From Muribaculum intestinale (GTDB lineage: Bacteria; Bacteroidota; Bacteroidia; Bacteroidales; Muribaculaceae), in contig NZ_CP021421.1 in NCBI RefSeq assembly GCF_002201515.1, positions 1,302,001 through 1,366,000 on the forward strand: a DNA stretch of 64,000 nt, read 5' to 3'. Shown piece after piece: positions 26,768 to 36,330 of the stretch. The position numbers and the translations under genes are program-made. The first letter of the stretch is position 1. Each line of letters begins with the position of its first letter. A model generated the notes under the pieces. The model had not been told where the DNA came from. It ran no database searches and worked only from the letters and a program-made list of their open reading frames with translations.

Positions 26768-28231
26768 ATGAAGAAAAATTTCTTATTCAGATCCTGCCTT
26801 GTCGCTGCCGTGGCACTCACTGCCGCAGCATGCTCCGACGACGCCGATCTCGGCAAGGTAGATACAGACAAGCTCAATGTGCCTGACGGAAGCGTGGTAT
26901 ACGTCACCGACGCTGAAGGAAAGCGCAAATTCTCCTCTATCGAATTCCGCGACGCAACCACAACACAGCTCTGGGTACACTCTCCCAAGGCTGTAGCCGC
27001 CGACTGCAATGTGACCTTCGCCTACGACCCCTCTGTGCTCGCCGACTACAACTCCGCCAATGCTACAGAATATAAGGCAGTGCCTCAGGGCGTAGTATCA
27101 TTCGCAGGCAACGGTTCTGCCACAATCGCAGCCGGAACGACCACCGCATCGGTCGAATATACCCTCACCTCCGACGGCTCGCTTACATACACCGATACCT
27201 ACGTTCTCCCTCTCCGTGTCACAATCTCCGGCGGCGCACAGCTCGGCAAGACCGATGAGACGCGCCTGATATTCGTAAGAGACCTCACCAATCTTCCCGA
27301 CGCCACAAAATATGTCAATGACGGCAACGGCAACATGGTGGAAGGCGTAAAGATGTTCAACTGTATCGAGGTCAACGGCACCAATCCCCTCTGCACAATG
27401 GCTTTCACACTCGACCGTTCGGGCAAGCCTCTGTATGACGCCGTAATCCTCTTCTCCTCCAACATCAACTTCGACTCAGAGACAGGACGTGTGTACATCT
27501 TCCACAACGAGAACGTGCAGCACGTGCTTGACAACGCCGACAAGTATCTGCGTCCGCTCAAGGAGCGCGGCATAAAGGTTATACTGTCGGTACTCGGCAA
27601 CCACGACAAATCGGGTGTGGCCAATCTCAGCGACGCCACCGCCAAGGATTTCGCCAAGCAGATCAAGAACTGCTGCGATGCCTACGATCTCGACGGTGTA
27701 ATGCTCGACGACGAATACTCCGACTACGAGACCAACCCTGTACCCCCGGGCTTCGTAGCTCCCTCGGTCGACGCCCTTTCAAGACTTTTCTATGAAATCA
27801 AGAAAGTACAGCCCGAGCGCTTGAACATAACCTATGCCTTCGCACGCGCCGCGTATATGAATCCCGTACGTGACCTTGAGACCGGCGAATTGGTAAATCC
27901 CGGCGACTACGTCGACTTCGCATTCGCCAACTACCCCGATACTCCTACCTCCAACCCCATCATCAACAACTACGCAGGCATAAGCAATCGCCAGCTCGGC
28001 TACTGCTCGATGGAATTTGCCCAGGGAGGCTCCGACCTCTGGTCGAAGAACGCGCTACAGTCAACCTACGCCGCCGGCTACGGATGCCACCTCGTATTCG
28101 CCATGAGCCTTGAGAGCAACACCTTCCCGGCTACAAACAACGACCGCTTCCAGGCTCTCGGCAACGCAGCCGAAGTATTCTATGGCGAAAGCATAGTATG
28201 GGACGGCAACACTTACGGCAAGGACTGGTAA
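26768..28231 (+). CDS. GH18 endo-beta-N-acetylglucosaminidase, surface lipoprotein
   Basis: The 487-residue lipoprotein (signal ending AAACSDDA) carries DUF1735 (about 40-180) and then a GH18 barrel. The catalytic strand reads LDGVMLDDEY: Asp314 and Glu316 form the DxE pair for substrate-assisted hydrolysis. The second Asp of the usual DGxDxDxE motif is Met. This group cleaves between the two core GlcNAc residues of N-glycans at the cell surface, releasing the glycan for SusC/SusD. No GH92 mannosidase lies in the window, so later trimming enzymes are encoded elsewhere or the substrate differs. Confidence 0.88.
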   Translation: MKKNFLFRSCLVAAVALTAAACSDDADLGKVDTDKLNVPDGSVVYVTDAEGKRKFSSIEFRDATTTQLWVHSPKAVAADCNVTFAYDPSVLADYNSANATEYKAVPQGVVSFAGNGSATIAAGTTTASVEYTLTSDGSLTYTDTYVLPLRVTISGGAQLGKTDETRLIFVRDLTNLPDATKYVNDGNGNMVEGVKMFNCIEVNGTNPLCTMAFTLDRSGKPLYDAVILFSSNINFDSETGRVYIFHNENVQHVLDNADKYLRPLKERGIKVILSVLGNHDKSGVANLSDATAKDFAKQIKNCCDAYDLDGVMLDDEYSDYETNPVPPGFVAPSVDALSRLFYEIKKVQPERLNITYAFARAAYMNPVRDLETGELVNPGDYVDFAFANYPDTPTSNPIINNYAGISNRQLGYCSMEFAQGGSDLWSKNALQSTYAAGYGCHLVFAMSLESNTFPATNNDRFQALGNAAEVFYGESIVWDGNTYGKDW

Positions 28232-28268
28232 TTTATTTCCATAACCCAAAAACATCTTCCCACAAGAT

Positions 28269-29345
28269 ATGAAACTCCAATATTATATGATGAGCCTCGC
28301 CCTGGCGGTATCAGCTCCAATGATTTTCACATCATGCGATGACGATGACGATATCGACGGTGTATCCTCCGTAATCGAATATCCCGGAAAGCCCGGTGAT
28401 ATCAACCTCGCTCCCGGCGAAGCATTCGCGGTAAAGAGCGGCGCGGAATCAAAGCAGCCACTCCCCGTCGAAGGGTCATACTCCGGACTCAAGGCTACCT
28501 CGCTCGATGAGTCGGTAGCGATTGTCACTGAAGAGAACGGACAGATATATGTGCAAGGCGTGCACCGCGGCAAAACCCAGATTCTCGTGTCGACTGCCGA
28601 CGGTTCATATGTGCAGATACCTGTATCGGTATACGACTACAGCAGCGTACGCTTCTCCAATGAAAACATCACTCAGACTCTGATGCTCGGAAAGCAGAAC
28701 GAGGTCGAGGTCGACCTCATCGAAGGAAATGATGACTATTCATTCACTTCCGACAATCCCCGCGTATCGGCGTTCTACAACGATGCCACAGGCAAAGTCA
28801 CCGTAAGCGCCAAGGCCGGCAAAGAGGAATATACCGCGACTCTCACCTGCACCGACGGCTCCGACCGCAAAGGCACAATAAAGGTAACGGTGACACCCTC
28901 GTTCGAGGCATTCACTGCCGATGAAATCAATGACATCAAGGCCAATACAAGAAGCGAGATATGGGCCGATGTCAAGGACCCATCCGACGGCAACACCCCC
29001 TACTACTATCCTTATTATAAAGACGAATATCCATGGTTCTACATCAGCCAGGATATCGAGGACGGACAGCACCGCCTCGGATGGTGGTGGGACGGCAACG
29101 AGTACTTCCGCGGAGGATACGGCGGCCTCGTCATCACATATGCCGCCGGCACAACAGCCGGACAGCAGTCGCAGGGCTACCTGACATTTGCCTACTCCGC
29201 TCCTTCATGGGGCTGGGGCGTGCACGACCACAACGGCACAATCTCCATCCTTGAGGATGACGCCACCCGCACAGTGGCTATCTTCGAGAATGCCGACCTC
29301 GACAACGAATACCTCAACCGCGGCTGGTTTGTAATATACAAATAA
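28269..29345 (+). CDS. Surface lipoprotein with Ig-like repeats, end of the glycan locus
   Basis: The 358-residue lipoprotein has a signal ending MIFTSCDDDDDID, an acidic stretch after the Cys of the kind that directs surface export in Bacteroidetes. Two bacterial Ig-like (BIG2-type) units follow (SLDESVAIVTEENGQIYVQGVHRG, then DNPRVSAFYNDATGKVTVSAK). An aromatic-rich C-terminal domain (YYYPYYKDEYPWFYIS, LGWWWDGNEYFRGGYGG) has many exposed Trp/Tyr. I do not recognise a named family for this domain. Aromatic density and context suggest carbohydrate binding. Confidence 0.75.
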   Translation: MKLQYYMMSLALAVSAPMIFTSCDDDDDIDGVSSVIEYPGKPGDINLAPGEAFAVKSGAESKQPLPVEGSYSGLKATSLDESVAIVTEENGQIYVQGVHRGKTQILVSTADGSYVQIPVSVYDYSSVRFSNENITQTLMLGKQNEVEVDLIEGNDDYSFTSDNPRVSAFYNDATGKVTVSAKAGKEEYTATLTCTDGSDRKGTIKVTVTPSFEAFTADEINDIKANTRSEIWADVKDPSDGNTPYYYPYYKDEYPWFYISQDIEDGQHRLGWWWDGNEYFRGGYGGLVITYAAGTTAGQQSQGYLTFAYSAPSWGWGVHDHNGTISILEDDATRTVAIFENADLDNEYLNRGWFVIYK

Positions 29346-29371
29346 GAGGCATCGACGGTTAACCGACTCAT

Positions 29372-29411
29372 AAAGGGTGTATGTCCGGTAAGGTCCGGAC
29401 ATACACCCTTT
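29372..29411. terminator. Terminator at the end of the glycan locus
   Basis: A perfect 17-bp stem (29372-29388 with 29395-29411) has a 6-nt loop. It lies 26 nt after the last lipoprotein gene and 33 nt from the 3' end of the minus-strand small gene. It can serve both. Confidence 0.8.
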
Positions 29412-29443
29412 GTCATATGCATACGTCTTGTGGCAACTCTCTG

Positions 29444-29692
29444 CTATGCCCCGGCACTCTCTGCGGCATACTCGCGCACAGTCGGGCTCTCTACATCCAC
29501 GCCATACTCTTTGGCCCGCGCAAGTATGGCACGTGCCAACTTGGGCTTAAGCTCTTCAGGACAATATCGGAAATATGCCTCGGCCGCGCGCACATGTGCG
29601 GCATCGGGCATAGGGTATTCACGCCGCTCGGGTAGCCCGAATACACTGTCGGGGATCTCCTTGCGTTCCTCGTAAGAAATTCTGTCGTTCAT
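29444..29692 (-). CDS. Small conserved-type protein, possibly DUF6582
   Basis: The 82-residue soluble protein starts at ATG 29692; a longer start at 29713 is possible. It reads MNDRISYEERKEIPDSVFGL, then REYPMPDAAHVRAAEAYFRYC and LARAILARAKEYGVDV. The 'P(D)S.FG.P..R.YP..D..HVR.A' pattern resembles small DUF6582-type proteins often seen near phage genes. No phage gene lies nearby here. Function unknown. Confidence 0.6.
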   Translation of the reverse strand: MNDRISYEERKEIPDSVFGLPERREYPMPDAAHVRAAEAYFRYCPEELKPKLARAILARAKEYGVDVESPTVREYAAESAGA

Positions 29693-29711
29693 AACTGTCT
29701 GTATTTTCTGC

Positions 29712-29753
29712 AAAAAAATATCAGTAAGTCCGGTCGACCGAACCTACTGATAT
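29712..29753 (-). terminator. Terminator of the BspA-like gene
   Basis: The hairpin with arms 29718-29726 and 29745-29753 has further internal pairing. Read on the minus strand, it is followed by seven T (29712-29718). It lies 73 nt past the stop at 29826. Confidence 0.8.
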
Positions 29754-29825
29754 ATAACAACCCACTGAATACAGTGGTTAGCCGAGATGACAGCCGTTAA
29801 CAGATATTATTGAATACATGTGCCA

Positions 29826-32189
29826 TTACCTCATCACATGCTTCTCTGTAGTCACAGAGCCATCGGAATACACCGTTTTTACAATACAAATGGACGATGC
29901 CGAGGGAGCTGAAATTCTGCGGCCCGACATATCATAATACTCGCGGGATACTGCCTCACGCTCAGCAGCCACAGCGTCATCTATACCCGATGAGGAAAGA
30001 TTGATATCCCCGGTATAGAGCAATGTAAGTTGTCCGAGGGCAGAATATCCTTTGATTTCATAAGAGTATGCATTGCCCGCGCTCAGACCCTCAAAGGTAT
30101 GGCTCATGCTGCCGGCACCGATATTATCACCGTCGAGTACATCGGTATGTATCTCCAGGCCCCCGGCCGAAAGAATCAGCTCATATCTTACCGGAGTGCC
30201 GGTATAGATATCATCGCCATATGCCTCCCAGGCAACAGTGGCGGCATTGCCGTTGATACTTACCGAAGGTACGCCCGGAAGCACGTCATCATATGTAAGA
30301 TTGGGATAAAGTCCGCTCCATGCCGAAGCATATGCCTCGGCCGAGCCTTTGGGTACTTTTACATTCGAAGCCAGAGTCACCACATTGGCTCCGACAAGTA
30401 CCGGAGGCTCTGCAGCGAAGCTGTAGAACACCGTCATATTGTTGCACGACGAGCCGAGCGGACTCATCTTTGTGAGCGTCGAGGGGAGACTCATCCACTG
30501 CATCGAGCTACACATACCCATAATCGAGAATCCGCTCTCACCCTCTATGCCGATGGTGGTGATACCCTCGGGAAACACCAGATTACTGATACCGGTAAGT
30601 GACAGAGCATTGTTGCCGATAGTGATATCGCGGTTGGGGAGCTTGACCGACTTGATATTGGAGTCCGTGAAAAATGCCATACCCCCGATGCTCTCCAGGC
30701 TCTCGGGAAAATCAAGTTCGGTAAGGCCCGGACATCCGTAGAAAGCCGATATGCCGATTGTCTTGAGATTCTTTGAGAATACTATTCCCGATATGTTGGG
30801 ATTGCTGTTGAATACATATCCGTCGATATCGGTTATCGACTCCGGCATTACGTAGACATCGGTACGCCCGGCAGGATATGCTACAAGGTGGGTCTTGTCC
30901 TTGCTCACTACCACACCGTCGATATCAGTATAGTAAGGATTGGACTCATCAACCTTGATATTCTGCAGAGCTGTGCAGCCGAGCACCATCACATCGCCTA
31001 TCGCAGCCACATTCTTAGGGATGAAAAGCTCGGTGAGGGATGTACACTGGCGGAATGCATTCTCATCGATAAGCGTCACAGATTCGGGTATATTGATTGA
31101 CGACAGTGACGAACAGCGGTTGAACATGCTGTTGCTTATCGCAGTGATGCCTGCTGGAAGTTCTACGGTCTTCAACGACGAACATCCATAGAATGCCGAC
31201 GAGCCGATTGCCGTGATACCGCTGTGGAGATTTACGTTTTCAAGTCCGGTGCAGCCATAAAACATACCGTTGCTTATAGTCGTAATACTTGCCGGAACCG
31301 ACATGCTCCTGAATGAAGTGCAGCCATAGAAGCAGTTGGAGTCGATAGTAGTGATACCCTCTGGAAGAGCCACATCGGCGAGCGAGGTACATTCGTAGAA
31401 AGCAGCCATGCCAAGTGTCCTGATTCCATCCGGAAGCTGTATACCTGTCAGCGCGCTACAGCGGAAGAAAGCCTGATCGCCGATTTTTACAAGGGATTGC
31501 GGGAGCGATATCTCTGCAAGTTTGGTACAATTGCTGAATGCTCCGGCACCGATTGCCCTCAGGGATTCGGGAAGCTCTACTGCAGTCATGCCGCAGCCAT
31601 AGAAAGTGTTCTCGCCAATCGAGTCGAGGGCGGCATTGAAGTGTATAGTGGAGAGTTTGCCGCATGAATAGAAGGCATACCCTCCGAGTGTCTCCATTTC
31701 CTTTGGGAGAGTAACTTCGGCAAGCGCTTTACAAGTGCCGAAAGCATAGGAATCCACTTTCTTCAGGTTGTCGGGTAGCACAAGCGCCGGTATAGCGGTG
31801 CAATTCGAGAACGCGCTACCCATCACATAGGTAAGCGTAGATGGAAACTGCACCTCGGTGAGTGCCGAACATTTGTAGAAAGCCCATGCACCGATTGTTG
31901 CGATACCCTCGCCCATCGTTACACTCTCAAGCGACTTACACTCCCTAAAAGCCTGCTGCGCCACAGAGGTGACTGTGTACTCATTGCCATCGACCGTTAT
32001 TTCGCCCGGGATATTGACGTTTGTCATACCGGTATAGGTGGCACTACGTGCAAGAGAGGCAGTGCCATCCGCCTCATTCAGATCGTAGAACAGTTCGCCA
32101 ACCTGTACAGACTCTGCATACGCCGATAAAGCTGCCACCATAAAGGCCCCCACAGCCGACATACGCACAACATTGTAGAAATAGCTCAT
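29826..32189 (-). CDS. BspA-like leucine-rich-repeat (LRR_5) secreted protein
   Basis: The 787-residue protein has a signal peptide (to AYAES). About twenty consecutive 23-residue LRR_5 repeats follow, of the form 'IGxxAFYGCSSLxxVxLPxGIxxI' (residues about 55-560). A fibronectin-III-like region runs from about 640 to 720, and the tail contains YYDMSGRRISAPS. BspA-type proteins sit at the cell surface and bind host proteins or other cells in some species; the ligand here is unknown. It is a single minus-strand gene with a promoter element at 32242-32249 and its own terminator. Confidence 0.9.
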   Translation of the reverse strand: MSYFYNVVRMSAVGAFMVAALSAYAESVQVGELFYDLNEADGTASLARSATYTGMTNVNIPGEITVDGNEYTVTSVAQQAFRECKSLESVTMGEGIATIGAWAFYKCSALTEVQFPSTLTYVMGSAFSNCTAIPALVLPDNLKKVDSYAFGTCKALAEVTLPKEMETLGGYAFYSCGKLSTIHFNAALDSIGENTFYGCGMTAVELPESLRAIGAGAFSNCTKLAEISLPQSLVKIGDQAFFRCSALTGIQLPDGIRTLGMAAFYECTSLADVALPEGITTIDSNCFYGCTSFRSMSVPASITTISNGMFYGCTGLENVNLHSGITAIGSSAFYGCSSLKTVELPAGITAISNSMFNRCSSLSSINIPESVTLIDENAFRQCTSLTELFIPKNVAAIGDVMVLGCTALQNIKVDESNPYYTDIDGVVVSKDKTHLVAYPAGRTDVYVMPESITDIDGYVFNSNPNISGIVFSKNLKTIGISAFYGCPGLTELDFPESLESIGGMAFFTDSNIKSVKLPNRDITIGNNALSLTGISNLVFPEGITTIGIEGESGFSIMGMCSSMQWMSLPSTLTKMSPLGSSCNNMTVFYSFAAEPPVLVGANVVTLASNVKVPKGSAEAYASAWSGLYPNLTYDDVLPGVPSVSINGNAATVAWEAYGDDIYTGTPVRYELILSAGGLEIHTDVLDGDNIGAGSMSHTFEGLSAGNAYSYEIKGYSALGQLTLLYTGDINLSSSGIDDAVAAEREAVSREYYDMSGRRISAPSASSICIVKTVYSDGSVTTEKHVMR

Positions 32190-32241
32190 AATGTGTAATT
32201 GGTTTTATTGAAAATTACAGTTGTCACATTCGACAACCGCA

Positions 32242-32249
32242 CAAATTTA
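32242..32249 (-). promoter_or_regulatory. -7 promoter element of the BspA-like gene
   Basis: Read on the minus strand this is TAAATTTG, matching TAnnTTTG. It would give a leader of about 45 nt before the ATG at 32189. No well-spaced -33 element was seen. Confidence 0.45.
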
Positions 32250-32306
32250 GCAATTTGTTTTCAATATTGTAATCAGTTACACATTTTGTCGCAAAATTGA
32301 TTGCAG

Positions 32307-33398
32307 TCACATGCTTTTTCTATACGTTTCGGCAGTCTGCCGGGCAGTACGCTCCCATGAATACCCACGCAACACTGCCGATGCCCTGCGCGTAAGCGAG
32401 CGTGTTGCATCGCTGTCGTCGAGTATTCCGGCCACAGCCGATGCTATTGACCCGGGGTCGGAGGGGTCGAAATATACAGCCCCGTCGCGGGCCACTTCGG
32501 GGAAACAGCTGGTAGAGCTCACAGCCACCGGACATCCCGCGCCGAAAGCCTCCAGCACGGGTAGCCCGAACCCCTCGTAAAGCGAAGGATACACAAAGCA
32601 TGCAGCATGGCGGTACAGCCACAGCAGCTGGGCATTCGTAGCCTGCACGGCAGTCACACTGTCGCGTATACCGAGCACATTTAGCAGCTTTGTCTCGGCG
32701 TCAGACAGTGGAGAACCGGCACACACCAGCCGCACCCCCCGGTCGGCCTTGGCAAGCGATGCAAACGCCTCGGCCAGCCCGCTGAAATTCTTATACCCCT
32801 TGCGGTCGCCAACAAAAAGCAGATATGGGCCTGATATCCCTTCGACAGCAGCCTCACGCGAAGAAAGCGATGCGTATCCGTGGTGTATCACGTCGATTTT
32901 GCTCTCGTCGATACCGTAATACTCCATGATATCGCGCCGGGTGTTCTCGCTTATAGCGATTATGCGCGAGGCTGCCATGGCAAGTCTCTTCTTGCGCTTT
33001 ATCACCTTGCGCGAATCGGGAAGCAGATCGGGATAACGCTCATGCGTGAAGTCGTGGACAGTAAGCACAAAAGGTTTTCTCCCTATAGCGTTCATGAAGT
33101 AATCGTTGTAGTAAGTGGGATGGAATACATCAAACGCACCACCCCTCAGTTGCTGGCGTGCCATAGAGTTGTCGGCCCACTCATATAGCTTCTTGCGCAG
33201 ACGGAACGAGCCTATATCGAGACGCTTGACCGGCAGTCTCATCCCAAGGTCGGGCAGGTAGGCGTTCTCACTGAAAAAAGGCGCCGGCAATACCGGGCTG
33301 ATTCCTTTGGGCATATGACGCATCAGCTCTACGAAATAGCGGGATATGCCCCCGAATCTCTGCCAGGCAAACACCTGGGTATCATACAGGACTTTCAT
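32307..33398 (-). CDS. Glycosyltransferase family 4
   Basis: The 363-residue GT-B enzyme has an N-terminal acceptor domain (MKVLYDTQVFAWQRFGGISRYF). The donor-domain signature is EGFGLPVLEAFGAGCPVAVS, followed by SCFPEVARDGAVYFDP, the GT4 EX7E motif. It transfers a sugar from an activated nucleotide sugar to an unknown acceptor. It is the last gene of the minus-strand run DUF4254-GT9-ruvB-flippase-DUF389-GT4, so it probably contributes to surface polysaccharide or LPS assembly. Confidence 0.88.
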   Translation of the reverse strand: MKVLYDTQVFAWQRFGGISRYFVELMRHMPKGISPVLPAPFFSENAYLPDLGMRLPVKRLDIGSFRLRKKLYEWADNSMARQQLRGGAFDVFHPTYYNDYFMNAIGRKPFVLTVHDFTHERYPDLLPDSRKVIKRKKRLAMAASRIIAISENTRRDIMEYYGIDESKIDVIHHGYASLSSREAAVEGISGPYLLFVGDRKGYKNFSGLAEAFASLAKADRGVRLVCAGSPLSDAETKLLNVLGIRDSVTAVQATNAQLLWLYRHAACFVYPSLYEGFGLPVLEAFGAGCPVAVSSTSCFPEVARDGAVYFDPSDPGSIASAVAGILDDSDATRSLTRRASAVLRGYSWERTARQTAETYRKSM

Positions 33399-33413
33399 TA
33401 TATTATGACTTAC

Positions 33414-34799
33414 TTATTTGTGTTTTTTTGACAAAGCGGTCGAGGACACTATGTCGATATTGGAGTAGCCGAGGCGAGCCTGAAGGTATTCCTTAAGTTT
33501 CTCTTCCTGAGCGCGGGAAATTGGCGAACGATACTGTACAAGAGCTACATTGACGGTGTCGAGAATCCTCGTGTCGACATTGCTGACAATGCCGCGAGTG
33601 ACGGCAATATCCCTCACCTGTGGAAACAGCACCTTGATTTCCGGTGAGATAGTGGCGCCGATGGTATCGTTGCGGGCTATCACATCGGTCACGGCCCGCA
33701 GAGAGTCAATCTCCTGACGCTGGGCGTTAATGGTGTTCTGCGTCACCTGATATATATCGCGCACCATGGTCGACGTAATCTCTCCGGGATTGACCTGCAC
33801 ACTGTTGTCGCCCTGGATGATACGCAACTGAGTACCTGCTATGCCGAAGCGGGCGAGCTGCGGAGTAAGAGCCATGGTCAGAGAGTCCTCCGGGAGCAGA
33901 CGCCCCATAAGCGTCACCGTAAGTGTGCGCTCACCACGGCTATCTTCCTTGGCCTTGTACGACAGCACCTGTGTGGTGGGAAAGTCAAACTCCTGCTCGA
34001 CAAATCTCCCGCAGGCAGTCTGGAACGCATTGGCGCGGTACATGCGATAGGTCATAAATCCGGCCGGAACCATCGTAAGCAGAGCCACGGTGTATACCGT
34101 GCGGCGCACACGCTTGGCGCGGACAGGGTTGGAGAAATCGGTCACCTTGTATTTCATCGCCTTAACGCCGAGTGTAGTTGCACAAGCGATAAACACCGAG
34201 TTGATAAAAAACAGATAGAGTGCGCCGAGAAAATAGTTCATCTGCCATGTGGCCAGACCATAGCCGACTGTACATAGCGGTGGCATAAGCGCCGTAGCGA
34301 TTGCCACTCCGGGTATCACATTGCCCTTGGTCTTGCTCCCGATAGCTATAATACCCGCTGCGCCGCCAAAAAATCCGATAAGCACATCGTAGATGGTAGG
34401 CGATGTGCGCGCCAGCAGCTCGCTGTGCCCCTCATTGACCGGAGATATCAGAAAATAAATAGCAGAAGTGGCTATCGAAAACGCTGTGGCCATAAACAGA
34501 TTGCGGAACGAGCGCTTCATCAGGTCGAAATCCTGGATACCGACAGCCAGTCCCAGGCCGATAATAGGCCCCATAAGCGGAGAGATAAGCATCGCGCCTA
34601 TAATCACCGCCGTAGAATTGACATTGAGTCCGAGCGAGGCTATGAAGATAGCCATGATGAGCACCAGCAGATTGGTGCCGCGAAAAGAGACACCCTCTCT
34701 AATCGTCTCCTCAGCCTCAGCCTGCGGAAGCAGAAAAGAGGTAAGGTCGAAATAGTCCTTTATGGCCCCGGAAAAGGCCTTTAAATCTATCTGTTTCAT
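33414..34799 (-). CDS. DUF389 membrane protein
   Basis: With the ATG at 34799 the protein has 461 residues; a GTG at 34805 is the alternative. Several membrane helices (residues about 40-260) include the DUF389 core (LNVNSTAVIIGAMLISPLMG and PGVAIATALMPPLCTVG). A long soluble C-terminal domain with hydrophilic helices follows. The family has no established function. It sits 15 nt upstream of the GT4 gene and just after the flippase gene. Confidence 0.85.
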   Translation of the reverse strand: MKQIDLKAFSGAIKDYFDLTSFLLPQAEAEETIREGVSFRGTNLLVLIMAIFIASLGLNVNSTAVIIGAMLISPLMGPIIGLGLAVGIQDFDLMKRSFRNLFMATAFSIATSAIYFLISPVNEGHSELLARTSPTIYDVLIGFFGGAAGIIAIGSKTKGNVIPGVAIATALMPPLCTVGYGLATWQMNYFLGALYLFFINSVFIACATTLGVKAMKYKVTDFSNPVRAKRVRRTVYTVALLTMVPAGFMTYRMYRANAFQTACGRFVEQEFDFPTTQVLSYKAKEDSRGERTLTVTLMGRLLPEDSLTMALTPQLARFGIAGTQLRIIQGDNSVQVNPGEITSTMVRDIYQVTQNTINAQRQEIDSLRAVTDVIARNDTIGATISPEIKVLFPQVRDIAVTRGIVSNVDTRILDTVNVALVQYRSPISRAQEEKLKEYLQARLGYSNIDIVSSTALSKKHK

Positions 34800-34809
34800 A
34801 TCCACGATA

Positions 34810-36297
34810 TTATCTGTGAGACCTTCGTGGTATTATCATCGCAGGGGAAAGATGCTCACGACGCATCACCACAAACACATACAAAGCGAGAAGAGCGCCG
34901 CGGTAGATAAAGTCGGCCCAATGGGCTCCGAGCTCTATGCAGCATCCGAGCGGATAAAGCACTGCGGCAAGCCCTACATAAAACATAAGGCGCCCCACAT
35001 TATAGCCTATCGGATATTTTGCGTTGCCTACAAAATAGCTGGCCAACATCATCACACCGTAGCAGCAGAAGGCGGCCCATGCACACCCCATATAGCCGTA
35101 ACGCGGCACAAGCAGCACGTTAAGCCCCACGGTAACGGCAAGTCCGAGCAGGGAGAACCATGTGCCCCATACGGTCTTGTCGGTAAGTTTGTACCATAGC
35201 GACAGATTGAAGAATACACCAAAGAAGAATTCAGCAGCCATTATCACCGGCACAACCTTAAGTCCGGCCCAATAGTCGGGACGCACAAAGTAGCGCAGGA
35301 TGTCGAGATAGTACATCACCCCGAGAAATATAAACAGGGCAAAAATTACGAAATACTTCATGGCGTCGCGGTAGGCCTGCAGCTTGTTGTCGCCACGTTC
35401 ACGGCTCTGCGAGAAGATAAACGGCTCGTAGGCGAAGCGGAACGCCTGGATGAACATCACCATCACTATGGCTATCTTGTAGTTTGCACCATATATGCCC
35501 AGCCCGGCCATCGCATCGGAAGTGGCAAGCACCGGATACAATATCTTGTCGAGAGTCTGGTTCATGATGCCCGCAATGCCGAGCACAAGCAGCGGAAACG
35601 AGTATGCAAGCATCTCGCGCAGCAGACGTCCGTTGAACTTCAGCGGTATACGCACTATATCAGGGAGAAGCATCAGCAGCGTCACCGCCGACGCAATAAG
35701 ATTGCTTAGGAATATATAGCCTATGCCGAGATCGGCCACATAAAACCACTCGACCCAACCGGGAGCTACACGCATAAGCCACGGACAGATCAGCAGGAAG
35801 AAGATATTAAGCACTATGTTGAGCCCTATATTAACCAGTTTGAGCATGGCGAAACGCACCGGACGCTTTTTATAGCGCAAATATGCGAACGGTATGCACG
35901 AATAAGCGTCAATAGCCACGGCGAGAGCCATCATCCATACATAACTCTCATGTCCGCCACACTCCATGGCCCGGCTTACAGGCTCCAGAAACAACAACAC
36001 GAGAGCGAAAAACAGCGTCGACGTAAATCCCAGCGAAGTGAGCGAGGTAGAGTACACCTCATCGGGGTTGCTGTAACGCTCGTGGTTGGCAAAACGGAAG
36101 AACCCGGTCTCCATGCCATAGGTAAGGATAATCAGTGCAAGCGCCACAATGGAGTAGACATAAGTGACCACTCCATACATGTCCTCGGGAAACAGACGCG
36201 TGTAAAGCGGGACGAGACACCAGTTGAGAAAGCGCCCCACGATAGAACTGACACCATATATAGCGGTGTCCTTTGCCAGTGATTTTACTCCGGCCAT
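34810..36297 (-). CDS. Polysaccharide flippase (Wzx/MOP superfamily)
   Basis: The 495-residue protein has about 12-14 transmembrane segments. It opens SLAKDTAIYGVSSIVGRFLNWCLVPLYTRLF, typical of the polysaccharide-transport branch of the MOP superfamily. It should flip lipid-linked glycans across the inner membrane. No polymerase is nearby. Its position next to ruvB and glycosyltransferases is a recurrent Bacteroidales arrangement (recalled). Confidence 0.9.
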   Translation of the reverse strand: MAGVKSLAKDTAIYGVSSIVGRFLNWCLVPLYTRLFPEDMYGVVTYVYSIVALALIILTYGMETGFFRFANHERYSNPDEVYSTSLTSLGFTSTLFFALVLLFLEPVSRAMECGGHESYVWMMALAVAIDAYSCIPFAYLRYKKRPVRFAMLKLVNIGLNIVLNIFFLLICPWLMRVAPGWVEWFYVADLGIGYIFLSNLIASAVTLLMLLPDIVRIPLKFNGRLLREMLAYSFPLLVLGIAGIMNQTLDKILYPVLATSDAMAGLGIYGANYKIAIVMVMFIQAFRFAYEPFIFSQSRERGDNKLQAYRDAMKYFVIFALFIFLGVMYYLDILRYFVRPDYWAGLKVVPVIMAAEFFFGVFFNLSLWYKLTDKTVWGTWFSLLGLAVTVGLNVLLVPRYGYMGCAWAAFCCYGVMMLASYFVGNAKYPIGYNVGRLMFYVGLAAVLYPLGCCIELGAHWADFIYRGALLALYVFVVMRREHLSPAMIIPRRSHR

Positions 36298-36330
36298 ATA
36301 CTTTTTATAACTTTTTAATCATACCGTCGG

